A stretch of 64,000 nt of DNA, taken from positions 1 through 64,000 of the forward strand of contig JAZRUG010000013.1 of the NCBI GenBank assembly GCA_045652425.1, read 5' to 3'. This document shows, piece after piece, positions 1 through 7,817 of this stretch. The translations under genes were made by a program, and so were the position numbers. The number at the start of each line of letters is the position of its first letter. The first letter of the stretch is position 1. This DNA is from RGIG1995 sp045652425. Its GTDB lineage: Bacteria > Bacillota > Clostridia > Oscillospirales > CAG-272. The notes below the pieces were generated by a model. It made no database searches and was not told the DNA's origin. It saw nothing but the letters and a program-made list of their open reading frames with translations.

Positions 1-28
1 CACTTCTACAACCACCAACGTATCCAAC

Positions 29-68
29 TAAAAACAAAACTGACACCATTTGAAAAACGATGTCAGTT
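29..68 (-). terminator. Rho-independent terminator after the MerR gene
   Basis: On the minus strand an 8-bp stem (AACTGACA / TGTCAGTT) with an A/T-rich loop is followed by a TTTTGTTTTT tract. It lies about 90 bp beyond the stop codon of the MerR-family gene and fits as its terminator. The first 28 bases of the window contain nothing recognisable. Confidence 0.6.
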
Positions 69-156
69 CATTGCTTAAAATTTAATTCAATCTACCATAT
101 AGGTCCTTTTTGTGCTGTCTGCATAAATTGGTGCAGTCCAATGAGCCGCCCTTATT

Positions 157-897
157 TTATTTATTGCAATATATTTTAATAGCTTCGGAAACATTTTCCG
201 CTGTACCTGTGCCGTTATTGTCAATGTTATTTTTAAATCTTTCGTCGCAAACGTACATCTGACCGAGTCCTGCAAGAATATCATCGGTACAGTTATAAAA
301 ATTCGCGGTAATATAGTCCTGCAGTTTCTTCACAAGTCGCTGTGCCGCATCACTGTCAGCACCCTCGCCGCACTTCTTGCATTCCGCAAACTCTGTGAAA
401 ATGCCGTTCATTCCCGCAAGAACATCGTTCCACTTATCTTTCGAATATTCGGCTGTTTTCGACTGGCTCTCCTTGTATGCCTCGGTGTTGCCCCACCGCT
501 GCTTCGCCTCGTCCTCGTATTGCTGACGGGCGGTTTCGTATTCGCTGTTCTCAAATGCGCTCATTGTGATTTCTCCTTTTTCTGCTTGTTCCAGTGCTGC
601 GATCAGCCGTGTGAGCCGATCCTTCTTCAGTGTCAACAACCGCTTCTGCTCTGCAAGCACTTTTTGTTTATCGTAAGTCGGCGAGGCGAGGCTCTCCGCA
701 ATGCTTTTCAAAGAAAAATCCAGTTCACGGTAAAACAAGATTTCCTGCATTCGTTCTAAAGATGTTTCATCGTAAAACCGATATCCGTTTTGCTCGTCCA
801 CAAAGCTCGGCCTCAGCAAACCGATCTCGTCGTAATAATGCAGTGTGCGCACGCTAACACCGGTGAGCTCGGCAAATTCTTTGATCTGTAGTTTCAT
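157..897 (-). CDS. MerR family regulator with TipAS drug-sensing domain
   Basis: This is a 246-aa transcription factor. Residues 1-70 form a MerR winged helix-turn-helix (IKEFAELTGVSVRTLHYYDE, then the wing RPSFVDEQNGYRFYDE). A coiled dimerisation helix covers roughly residues 75-110. The C-terminal half resembles the TipAS antibiotic-recognition domain (AYKESQSKTAEYSKDKW and a final helix with ANFYNC and LGQMYVCDERF). In TipA-type regulators, binding of a peptide or other drug by TipAS makes the protein untwist promoters that have an overlong 19-bp spacer. Just such a promoter lies directly upstream, so autoactivation is likely. No efflux gene follows within the window, so the wider regulon is unknown. 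The start codon follows an AGGTGAAG ribosome site. Confidence 0.9.
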   Translation of the reverse strand: MKLQIKEFAELTGVSVRTLHYYDEIGLLRPSFVDEQNGYRFYDETSLERMQEILFYRELDFSLKSIAESLASPTYDKQKVLAEQKRLLTLKKDRLTRLIAALEQAEKGEITMSAFENSEYETARQQYEDEAKQRWGNTEAYKESQSKTAEYSKDKWNDVLAGMNGIFTEFAECKKCGEGADSDAAQRLVKKLQDYITANFYNCTDDILAGLGQMYVCDERFKNNIDNNGTGTAENVSEAIKIYCNK

Positions 898-915
898 ATC
901 TTCACCTCAGTTATG

Positions 916-946
916 AGTATACACTATAACGTTACGTCAGAGTCAA
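916..946 (-). promoter_or_regulatory. MerR-type promoter with 19-bp spacer
   Basis: On the minus strand TTGACT (rc of 941-946) and TATACT (rc of 916-921) are separated by exactly 19 bp, the distorted spacing typical of MerR-activated promoters. The spacer contains the palindromic core TAACGTTA. It lies about 20 bp upstream of the TipA-like gene, which suggests autoregulation. Confidence 0.65.
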
Positions 947-1015
947 TACTATTTTACACTATTTTTTGCAAAAGGTAAAGGGCGCGGCACAGGGCCGCAC
1001 CCACAGCAGAAGATG

Positions 1016-1298
1016 TTAGATCTCTTCCACCGTTTCCATACCGTCCATGACCTCGACCATGATCCGTGTTGCCAAGATGAACCCATCGAAACGCCTGGCG
1101 AGCCGTGAGTTCGCATATCTCGCTTTGACATTCCTTGAACTTGTCGAAGGTTTCTTTCTGATGTTCGGTGAGCGTGGACATGAGGCTTTCCTCGTTTTTG
1201 CAGATGAGCTTCACCAGTTTGTCCATCCTCGATCCGCGCTTCATGTCACGTTCGCACGGGCTGATGTTGCCGTAGTACAGATCTTCAAGCGTTGTCAT
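1016..1298 (-). pseudogene. Frameshifted small protein (DUF6809-like)
   Basis: A good ribosome site (AAAGGAG) precedes an ATG at 1298. The frame reads MTTLEDLYYGNISPCERDM and runs through a helical segment ending TARQAFRW near 1090. It then changes into low-complexity sequence that is unlike the family. In another frame the expected C-terminus continues at once (ILATRIMVEVMDGMETVEEI, then a TAA stop at 1016-1018). The distance from 1298 to 1016 is 283 nt, one more than a multiple of three, so one base has been gained or two lost near 1086-1091. The 5-prime frame as written stays open to 954. Small proteins of this type (start DLYxGNI, C-terminal GFxLGxRxMxEV) are common in Clostridia beside recombinases or mobile DNA. 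Their function is unknown. Confidence 0.6.
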
Positions 1299-1380
1299 AG
1301 TGTATCACACTCCTTTCAAGCACAAATACATACCACAAACGCATTTCAAAGTCCAGCACAATTACAATATCCAAAAGAGG

Positions 1381-1409
1381 TTGAAAAAAAGTCTCAATAA
1401 TGCTATAAT
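1381..1409 (+). promoter_or_regulatory. Sigma-A-type promoter
   Basis: TTGAAA (1381-1386) and TATAAT (1404-1409) are 17 bp apart, 35 bp upstream of the prepilin-peptidase-like gene start. Confidence 0.7.
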
Positions 1410-1444
1410 TATTATAAAATTTAATGTTACAAGGATATTCTTTT

Positions 1445-1942
1445 ATGACACATGACATCGTAATCATTATAGCGTTATTCCTTATTTATTATAATATTGG
1501 CGGATTAGCTACTACCAATATTCTTCGATTAACTAAAGGTAATAGCCTTTCTATTCACTCATCAAAATGCATTTGTGATAATTGCGGTTCAAAGATTCCA
1601 CCATTGCTTCAACTACCTATAATATCATTTCTCGTATGTAAGGGAAAGTGTAGAAGTTGTAGGTGTAGCATTCCTATTTATCCCTTGTTGCTTGAAATAA
1701 TTATTTTTTTGGGAATGTCCTTTATATCTCTTGTTTTTTCCTTTTCCATGTCGGGAATTCTTCTTAGTTTCCTTTATTACGAATTAATTCGTATTGTTCT
1801 TGTTTTAATCAGAGGAAAGCGTGAAGTTGATTTTAAAAAGCAATATCTTATTGCTGTATTCTCTATGATTCCGTTCCTAATACCTTGCTTATTTGTTTCT
1901 GCTTTATATTGCGTTAATTCTATCAAAATTGTTACAAGGTAG
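1445..1942 (+). CDS. Orphan prepilin peptidase N-terminal (DiS_P_DiS) membrane protein
   Basis: This 165-aa membrane protein carries the paired-cysteine zinc motif of the DiS_P_DiS domain: CICDNCGSKIP, then QLPIISFLVCKGKCRSC and IPIYPLLLE. In bifunctional prepilin peptidases (PilD, ComC) this domain precedes the A24 aspartyl peptidase and includes the N-methyltransferase region. Here the chain ends after four or five membrane helices, and no GxxD or DxxTxxIP aspartate motifs follow, so peptidase activity is not expected. The ATG at 1445 is preferred to the upstream ATG at 1424 because AAGGA lies 9 nt before it. No pilin genes are nearby. The 3-prime end overlaps a decayed gene on the opposite strand by 39 bp. 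Confidence 0.65.
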   Translation: MTHDIVIIIALFLIYYNIGGLATTNILRLTKGNSLSIHSSKCICDNCGSKIPPLLQLPIISFLVCKGKCRSCRCSIPIYPLLLEIIIFLGMSFISLVFSFSMSGILLSFLYYELIRIVLVLIRGKREVDFKKQYLIAVFSMIPFLIPCLFVSALYCVNSIKIVTR

Positions 1943-2239
1943 ATCAAACATACCTAACAAATTAGATAGGAGTAATCCTATTACAAATGAAAGAATGTTA
2001 CACAAAGCTGATAGGATAATACATTTTACCATGTTTTCATCCATGATATTATGATAGATATAAGCCTCAAAAATAATCACAGCGCTTTCCAATGCTATGG
2101 CAATAAGAATAAATACCACATTTTTTGTCACCAATATGGTTAATAAAGCAAGGATTAGATTTATAATTGGATTAGTTATGAAATTACATATAAAACTTGC
2201 TTTTAATTTTTTGTCAGTTTTTAATTGACAAATAAGTTG
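1904..2239 (-). pseudogene. 5-prime-truncated membrane protein remnant
   Basis: The minus-strand frame is open from just after a TGA at 2240-2242 to its stop at 1904. It encodes three or four hydrophobic helices, including FICNFITNPIINLIL and, later, AIALESAVIIFEAYIY. The TNP-x-x-N motif followed by an E-rich helix resembles a membrane protein family of Clostridia that normally has about 100 more N-terminal residues. No ATG or GTG precedes the conserved block. The first usable start is a TTG at 2134, inside it. I read this as a remnant. The IS200 element begins about 140 bp upstream, and I found no missing 5-prime part on its far side. The family assignment rests on memory of its sequence pattern. 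Confidence 0.4.
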
Positions 2240-2376
2240 TCAATTGATACAATATAATGTATACAATGGTAGAATAATATCTTTTTTGTGTGTGATAACA
2301 CTTTTTTAGAACCCAAAGTTCTACGCAACATATTGCTCACTTTCATATACGAATGCGAGTCTTTTTAATAAATCAT

Positions 2377-2500
2377 AACCACCGGCTAAGCCGGTGGTTT
2401 GCACAGGCGTATAACGCCATATTACTGGCGGGGCTGAAAGCCCACCGAATAATCTGCCAGCCGCAAGCGGTCTCAAGCTACCGCTAAAGCGGTTGGCTTA
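2377..2500 (-). other. Highly structured 3-prime segment of the IS200 element
   Basis: Between the tnpA stop and the right-end hairpin lie at least four further compact stems. They are GGCGT/ACGCC with loop ATA, GGGCT/AGCCC with loop GAA nested inside CTGGC/GCCAG, CCGC/GCGG with loop AA, and ACCGCT/AGCGGT with loop AA. Almost the whole 120 bp can pair. It may be a structured transposon-end RNA or a set of strand-transfer or terminator elements. The folding was done by eye. Confidence 0.5.
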
Positions 2501-2980
2501 TTTTTTGCTTTTTGCTACTGGCTCACCCGTAAACGGGTCTACTAATTCTTTTAAACTCATTTGTTCGTACGCCAAATCTTCTTGTAGTTGATTCCTTATG
2601 TATTCTGCTATTGCCTTCTTGTTCTTTCCCACAGTATCTACATAATATCCTCTACACCAAAACTCTCTATTACCGTACCTGTATTTTAAGTTTGCATGCT
2701 TATCAAATATCATCAAACTGCTTTTTCCTTTCAAATACCCCATAAAACTTGATACACTTATTTTGGGTGGTATTTGTACCAACATATGTATGTGATCTGC
2801 ACAGGCTTCTGCTTCTATTATTTCTACGCCTTTCCACTCACATAGTTTTCTTAATATATTCCCTATATCTCCTTTTATTTTCCCATATATTATTTGCCTT
2901 CGATATTTCGGGGCAAACACTATATGGTACTTGCAATTCCATGTAGTATGTGATAAACTATTACTTGTATCAATCTTCAT
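2498..2980 (-). CDS. tnpA: IS200/IS605 family Y1 HUH transposase TnpA
   Basis: This 160-aa single-strand DNA transposase has the HUH metal-binding motif (ADHIHMLVQIP, about residues 60-70), the conserved NTWNCKYHIVF-like N-terminus (here HTTWNCKYHIVFAPKYRR) and a C-terminal catalytic tyrosine helix (AIAEYIRNQ). Y1 transposases cut one strand at subterminal hairpins and move the element as a single-stranded circle. Length is normal for IS200 and no frame disruption is visible, so it is probably active. An AGGAGG-like site (GGAGGTAATATCA) precedes the ATG. It is the only gene of the element. Confidence 0.95.
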   Translation of the reverse strand: MKIDTSNSLSHTTWNCKYHIVFAPKYRRQIIYGKIKGDIGNILRKLCEWKGVEIIEAEACADHIHMLVQIPPKISVSSFMGYLKGKSSLMIFDKHANLKYRYGNREFWCRGYYVDTVGKNKKAIAEYIRNQLQEDLAYEQMSLKELVDPFTGEPVAKSKK

Positions 2981-3112
2981 TGATATTACCTCCTTTGTTA
3001 CTCTTACGGCTGGCTAGACCGTTTTTATTGTAACATAGGGGGTATTTTTTCTCAACGGCAAAAGCCTCTTTTGAACCACCAGCTTAGCTGGTGGTTTTCA
3101 TATACCAACAAC

Positions 3113-3140
3113 AGATGTGTGTGCTTTTGTACACACATCT
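3113..3140 (-). terminator. Terminator after manganese catalase
   Basis: A perfect 10-bp stem (AGATGTGTGT / ACACACATCT) with an 8-nt loop lies about 20 bp beyond the catalase stop codon. It ends the oxidoreductase-catalase unit. Confidence 0.7.
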
Positions 3141-3159
3141 TGTTATTAACGATTAAATA

Positions 3160-3822
3160 TCACTTAAATTCCGGTGCATGAGTCTCATTATTTGCAAACG
3201 CGTTAGGTCCTGGGTTGGATAAAGAAAAATACATCTTTGCCGCCTGTGTTGTCCCAAAATCATGATTCGAGCCTGTATCCTGAACCTTGTTAAACGCATC
3301 GCGGAACATCTGATTGTGCGCCTCTTCTCTGTTAAGAAGAAAATCGATAGTTTCACGCACCTTCTTATCCTCTATCTGTCTATACAAATATTCATAAACC
3401 ACCTTTGCGCGCTGTTCCGACGCTATATTAGATAAAAGATCGGCGCACAAATCGCCCGTAACAGTAACGTAATCCGCCGTCCACGAATATCCAGACGAAT
3501 TAATAAGTCCCGGATTAAGTCCGAGCAACACGTGCGACTGCACCTCGCCAGCCTGCACCTTCGTTGCATCTACGTCATGTCCGTTCAGCAAATTTATCGT
3601 CTGCGCCACCATCTCCATATGTGAAAGCTCCTCGGCGGCAATATCGAGAAATAAATCCTTTATCTCGGGATCTTTAACTCTAAAACTCTGCGACATATAC
3701 TGCATAGCCGCTTTCATTTCACCGTTTCCGCCGCCAAGCTGTTCTTGCAATAACACGGCGTACTGCGGGTTTGCTCTTTCTACTTCAACGGGATGAAATA
3801 ACATCTTTTCATGCTTAAACAT
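3160..3822 (-). CDS. Manganese catalase family protein
   Basis: This 220-aa ferritin-like dimanganese catalase disproportionates hydrogen peroxide without haem. The four-helix bundle shows the expected metal ligands: an early glutamate in ELxGG-type context (LLQEQLGGGNGEMKAAMQY), IAAEELSHMEMVA (EExxH, about residues 65-75), SEQRAKVVYEYLYRQ and LNREEAHNQMF (second ExxH). It is shorter than Bacillus homologues of about 270-300 aa and lacks the long C-terminal tail. The ATG at 3822 is chosen because GGAGG lies 5 nt upstream. The frame extends 14 codons further 5-prime without a ribosome site. It lies 87 nt downstream of the FAD/Rieske oxidoreductase, so the two are probably co-transcribed in oxidative stress defence. 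Confidence 0.92.
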   Translation of the reverse strand: MFKHEKMLFHPVEVERANPQYAVLLQEQLGGGNGEMKAAMQYMSQSFRVKDPEIKDLFLDIAAEELSHMEMVAQTINLLNGHDVDATKVQAGEVQSHVLLGLNPGLINSSGYSWTADYVTVTGDLCADLLSNIASEQRAKVVYEYLYRQIEDKKVRETIDFLLNREEAHNQMFRDAFNKVQDTGSNHDFGTTQAAKMYFSLSNPGPNAFANNETHAPEFK

Positions 3823-3909
3823 AGTAACCTCCAAATAAAATTTAATCACTATTATTATCTTCACAGTTTTAAAAAATATACAATTATTTACTGTTTGCTA
3901 TGTTTTATA

Positions 3910-5220
3910 TCATCTAAACCTTTTGTCATCGGTCGCAGGATTATCAATCAATTCTCCGCCTTCGGTAAATCTTGAACCATGACAAGAACAATCCCACGAA
4001 TGCTCCGCGCTATTGTATTTCAAAGCGCAGCCAAGGTGAGGACAACGCGGCACAGTAGGCGTCAACAGTCCAACCGCAGATTCAAAAGCGTTTACTGCAA
4101 GCTGCGGTCTCAACATACTTCTTGACGGCGAAAACAATTCTTCAAATCTATTCCTTTTCTCTTGTACTAAATCGGTCAGTAATATAGCCGATACCATTGA
4201 TGAAGTCATACCCCACTTATTAAAACCGGTCGCTGTGTATATCCCCTCGGTATTTCTCGAATACTTCCCAATATACGGTACGTCGTCAAGGCTCATACAG
4301 TCCTGCGTTGCCCACTTTTTAACTATTTTTGCCGACGGATAGTACTTACGCGCAAACTCTTCAAGCTCCCGCCAGTTTCCGCCGTTTTTTCCTGTACGGT
4401 GCGCTCCCCCGCCAAGCAATAACAAATCCCCATAACTGCGGAAAGATAATCCAGTATCCTTTTCGTCAACGTACATCCCATTTACGTTCTTTGCACCTTT
4501 AAGTGCAATAACGTACGACCTATGCTGATATAACTTCAAAAAATACGCTCCGTGCTTATTCAGCATCGGAAAATGAGTCGCAACAATTATTCTTTTGCAG
4601 CTTATTTCACCGTACTGCGTTATAGCCTTATTCGGCATAAGTTCTCTAACCTTTGTATTCTCATAAATCGGCAGTCCTTTCGCTATTTCATACGCAAAAC
4701 GTAACGGGTTAAATTGCGCTTGGTTCTTTATACAAACTGCCCCCGCTACAGAAAAAGGAAGCTCGGTACTATCGCAAAAGATGGAATCCACGCCTATTCT
4801 TTTTAACGCTGACACTTCTTTTCTTAACTTTATCTTATCATCAATCGAATATACAAAAGAGTCTTTTGTTTCATAATCACAGTCAATTTTTTGACAAAGC
4901 TTTGCATATTCATCAAACGCTTTGCTTTGCGCCTCGTAATAAAGCCTTGCTTTCCTTTCGCCGAATTGATTTGTAAGCTTGTCATATATCAAGCCGTGCT
5001 GTACGGTTATCTTCGCTGTAGTATTCTTTGTTATCCCCTGACATATTTGTTTCGCTTCAACCAATACGCAGTCAATGCCGTTCTGTTTTAGCATATATGC
5101 GCAAAGTAACCCCGCCATTCCTCCGCCGATAACAAGCACGTCTGTTTTTATATTCTTTTTTAACGGCTCAAAATTTGTTTTTCTTGTACTCTCGCTCCAA
5201 ACAGAATTTATAATAATCAC
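3910..5220 (-). CDS. FAD-dependent oxidoreductase with C-terminal Rieske domain
   Basis: This protein of about 436 aa joins a DAO-type flavoprotein to a Rieske [2Fe-2S] domain. The N-terminus has a dinucleotide-binding fold (DVLVIGGGMAGLLCAYMLK, about residues 25-45), and later IYTATGFNKWGMTSS closes the FAD domain. The last 60 residues carry CPHLGC and CSCHGSRF, the CxH...CxxH ligands of a Rieske cluster. Similar fusions occur in Bacillota, with unknown substrates. The start is uncertain. The 5-prime end of the open frame at 5265 overlaps the galT terminator. A GTG at 5220 abuts a GAGGGAG ribosome site too closely, and an ATA at 5211 has the better 8-nt spacing. It probably forms an operon with manganese catalase, suggesting a role in detoxifying oxygen or peroxide. 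Confidence 0.85.
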   Translation of the reverse strand: MIIINSVWSESTRKTNFEPLKKNIKTDVLVIGGGMAGLLCAYMLKQNGIDCVLVEAKQICQGITKNTTAKITVQHGLIYDKLTNQFGERKARLYYEAQSKAFDEYAKLCQKIDCDYETKDSFVYSIDDKIKLRKEVSALKRIGVDSIFCDSTELPFSVAGAVCIKNQAQFNPLRFAYEIAKGLPIYENTKVRELMPNKAITQYGEISCKRIIVATHFPMLNKHGAYFLKLYQHRSYVIALKGAKNVNGMYVDEKDTGLSFRSYGDLLLLGGGAHRTGKNGGNWRELEEFARKYYPSAKIVKKWATQDCMSLDDVPYIGKYSRNTEGIYTATGFNKWGMTSSMVSAILLTDLVQEKRNRFEELFSPSRSMLRPQLAVNAFESAVGLLTPTVPRCPHLGCALKYNSAEHSWDCSCHGSRFTEGGELIDNPATDDKRFR

Positions 5221-5264
5221 TCCCTCACTGTATATTATCAGCAGGTAGCGCCATAATTTATGCA

Positions 5265-5297
5265 AAAAAGCTCCGAGTTTTTCACTCGGAGCTTTTT
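5265..5297 (-). terminator. Terminator after galT
   Basis: A 14-bp stem (AAAAAGCTCCGAGT / ACTCGGAGCTTTTT) with a short loop directly follows the galT stop. It is followed on the minus strand by T-rich sequence. Confidence 0.85.
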
Positions 5298-5306
5298 CAT
5301 ATTATG

Positions 5307-6800
5307 TTAATTCAATGAATTTACAAAACGCATAAACGCATTTTTTCCGTTTTCGTCTCTCTTGAATACGCCCGCATCTAAAAGCACTTGTCTGAACACT
5401 TCGCCAACCTCTTGCTCAATAATATGTTTTGCATTATCTTCACAAAATTCGGGGTGTCTTTCAAGCACTTCTTTTGCCCACTCTGCGTGTTGCGCAAGTT
5501 CGGGAGTAACATTCAAATCTTCGCCGTTTAACATTGCCTTTTCAAGAGTTACAAGCTCTTTTGACAATCTTGAGGGAAGTACTGCAAGACCCATAACCTC
5601 TATAAGTCCTATATTTTCTTTCTTTATGTGATGAAGCTTGGAATTCGGATGATACAAACCAAACGGTCTTTCTTCTGTCGTAAGGTTATTTCTCAAAACG
5701 AGGTCGCATTCGTACATATCCTCACGCTTCCTTGCAATAGGAGTTATTGTATTGTGCGGTGTACCATCTGTCTCGGCAAATATAACAGCGTCAGCATCGC
5801 TGTATTTTCTCCAGTTTACAAGCACGTAATTACAACATTCAGATAACTGCTTTCTATCCTTGGAAGCAAGTCTTATAACAGACATCGGCCACTTTACAAT
5901 ACCCGCTTCTACATCGGGATAGCTGTCTATCTTAAATTCCGTCTCTATAGGCGATGTCTCCATAGCGAATGTGTATTTACCGCCCTGGAAATGCTCGTGG
6001 CTGAGTATCGAACCGCCAACTATGGGGAGGTCTGCGTTTGAACCTACGAAATAGTGAGGCAAATAATCAATTATATCAAACAGCTTTTCAAAAACAGTTT
6101 CGTCAATCACCATAGGAATATGCTCAAGGTTAAATACGATACAATGCTCATTATAGTAGCCGTAAGGCGAATACTGCAGTTGCCAATCCTTACCGTCTAC
6201 AGTAATATTAACAGGTCTGAGGTTCTGTCTTGCGGGGTGGTTAACTCTGCCCGCATATCCTGCATTTTCAGCGCAAAGCTGACACTTCGGATAACTTGCT
6301 GCCTTTTGCAATTTTGCCGCCGCTATATCTCTTGGGTCTTTTTCGGGCTTCGAGCAGTTTATCGTTATATCAAGTGTACCGAATTCGCAATCGTATGTCC
6401 ACTTCAAGTCTTTTGCTATTCTGCCTGCGCGTACGTAATTTAACTTCTTGCTGAAATCAAAATACCATTCGGTTGCTTTCTTTGGCGACTCCTCGTATCT
6501 TGCTCTGAATTCTCTGTTAACCTCTCTCGGCATTGGGGTAAATACTCCCATAAGCTTCGTATCAAAAAGGTCTCTTGAATTTGCCGTATCTTCAATTATG
6601 CCCTTTTCTGCGGCATAATCGATAAGCGGCATAAGTATCTCGTCTATATCGTCTGCGTTTTCGTTCCCCTTGCAATCTTGCCAATCATCAAGTTTCAAAA
6701 CATCAAGCAAAAGGTTTCTTACTACAAATTCATCTTCTACGGCGATTAGTTCGTTTCTCTTACCATATTCTATAAGTGTCTGCACCTTTTCGTAAATCAT
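5307..6800 (-). CDS. galT: UDP-glucose--hexose-1-phosphate uridylyltransferase
   Basis: This 497-aa enzyme is of the Bacillota GalT2 type. In the Leloir pathway it exchanges UMP between UDP-glucose and galactose-1-phosphate. Characteristic segments are the cysteine pair in YPKCQLCAENAGYAGRVNHP, the region QLQYSPYGYYNEHCIVFN, and the nucleotidyl-transfer motif GGSILSHEHFQGGKYTF with the active-site HEHFQ. The size matches the Lactobacillus and Clostridium family. The ATG at 6800 follows AAAAAAGGAGCG by about 7 nt. An upstream ATG at 6836 has no such site. galK and galE are not adjacent. The AraC regulator divergently transcribed from the same intergenic region is a candidate controller. Confidence 0.95.
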   Translation of the reverse strand: MIYEKVQTLIEYGKRNELIAVEDEFVVRNLLLDVLKLDDWQDCKGNENADDIDEILMPLIDYAAEKGIIEDTANSRDLFDTKLMGVFTPMPREVNREFRARYEESPKKATEWYFDFSKKLNYVRAGRIAKDLKWTYDCEFGTLDITINCSKPEKDPRDIAAAKLQKAASYPKCQLCAENAGYAGRVNHPARQNLRPVNITVDGKDWQLQYSPYGYYNEHCIVFNLEHIPMVIDETVFEKLFDIIDYLPHYFVGSNADLPIVGGSILSHEHFQGGKYTFAMETSPIETEFKIDSYPDVEAGIVKWPMSVIRLASKDRKQLSECCNYVLVNWRKYSDADAVIFAETDGTPHNTITPIARKREDMYECDLVLRNNLTTEERPFGLYHPNSKLHHIKKENIGLIEVMGLAVLPSRLSKELVTLEKAMLNGEDLNVTPELAQHAEWAKEVLERHPEFCEDNAKHIIEQEVGEVFRQVLLDAGVFKRDENGKNAFMRFVNSLN

Positions 6801-6907
6801 ATAATCGCTCCTTTTTTTAAATATTAACCTAAACATATTTTACCACACTGTTTAAGTATAAAAAATAAACATTATTCAAGTAAATATAAACAAAATTAAA
6901 TTTTTTC

Positions 6908-6936
6908 TTGAAAAACCCGTTATTATCATATATAAT
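6908..6936 (+). promoter_or_regulatory. Promoter of the AraC-family gene
   Basis: TTGAAA (6908-6913) and TATAAT (6931-6936) are separated by 17 bp and lie 30 bp ahead of the AraC-type start, in the 165-bp region shared with galT. Confidence 0.75.
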
Positions 6937-6965
6937 ATTATATAAAGTCATTCAGGAGGTAATAT

Positions 6966-7817
6966 ATGTTTGCAAATGCCGCATACCTTGGTGTACCACA
7001 CGAGGACATCGTTGACACAACTACTCCCTTGTTAGTTACCGCAGCGGGAAATTACCGTATGCACAAAAGTTACGTATATGAAACAGACCGCCCTCAAGGC
7101 AGAGGAGATTATCAATTATATTACGTAGCATCAGGCAAAGCGCACTTTTTCTTCGGCGGAAAAGAAAAAATAATATCAAAAGGCAATTTTGTTCTTTTTC
7201 GACCGAGTGAAGCGCAGAAATACGATATTTATGCTTCCGACAAGCCCGAAACATATTGGGTACATTTTACGGGATATGACGTTGAACGTTTGCTTGACTA
7301 TTACCAATTTTCAAAAGGAGAAAATCTTTTCTATACAGGCAGTTCACAAGATTATGCTTATATATTCGGGCAAATGATACGTGAGCTTCAATTGCGAAGA
7401 ACAAACTTCAAGGACCTTCTTTCTCTCAATATAAGAACGCTTTTGCTTATGATAAACAGGCATTTAACAGAGAGCAAAACCGCGGGTTCTCAAGTCCTTG
7501 ACGAGATAGAAAACTCCATACATTATTTCAACGAAAACTACAACAAGCCTATCATTATCGAAGACTACGCGGAACAGCACCTTATGACGCCTTGTTGGTT
7601 TATACAAAACTTCAAGCAGCTTACAAAAACAACGCCTATGCAATATATAGTAAATCTCCGTTTGACCAACGCTATGAATATGCTCGAAAACAAAAAATAT
7701 AATATAGCTCAAATCTCTTCGGCTGTAGGATATGACAACCCACTCTATTTCAGCCGACTCTTCAAAAAGCATACGGGACTTTCTCCGTCTGAATACAGAA
7801 AGAAACTAAAACAATAG
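6966..7817 (+). CDS. AraC family transcriptional regulator
   Basis: This 283-aa regulator has an N-terminal cupin-like sugar-binding domain (HKSYVYETDRP, then GKAHFFFGGKEKIISKGNFV, about residues 35-100) and a C-terminal pair of AraC helix-turn-helix motifs (about residues 185-283). The C-terminal signature is IAQISSAVGYDNPLYFSRLF followed by HTGLSPSEYRK. The first HTH is slightly atypical (EQHLMTPCWFIQNFKQLT). Such proteins usually control sugar utilisation. Its divergent arrangement with galT suggests regulation of galactose metabolism, although the ligand cannot be read. CAGGAGG lies 6 nt before the ATG. Confidence 0.9.
   Translation: MFANAAYLGVPHEDIVDTTTPLLVTAAGNYRMHKSYVYETDRPQGRGDYQLYYVASGKAHFFFGGKEKIISKGNFVLFRPSEAQKYDIYASDKPETYWVHFTGYDVERLLDYYQFSKGENLFYTGSSQDYAYIFGQMIRELQLRRTNFKDLLSLNIRTLLLMINRHLTESKTAGSQVLDEIENSIHYFNENYNKPIIIEDYAEQHLMTPCWFIQNFKQLTKTTPMQYIVNLRLTNAMNMLENKKYNIAQISSAVGYDNPLYFSRLFKKHTGLSPSEYRKKLKQ

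Larger units (their letters stand above)
2377..3096 (-). mobile_element. IS200-type insertion sequence (tnpA only)
   Basis: The element comprises one Y1 transposase gene bracketed by closely related 10-bp stem hairpins. One is at 3074-3096 (AACCACCAGC / GCTGGTGGTT, loop TTA). The other is at 2377-2399 (AACCACCGGC / GCCGGTGGTT, loop TAA). IS200/IS605 elements recognise such subterminal hairpins as single-stranded ends and make no target duplication. No tnpB is present. The exact cleavage sites cannot be fixed from this copy. The coordinates given run hairpin to hairpin and probably miss 10-40 bp at each side. Confidence 0.85.
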
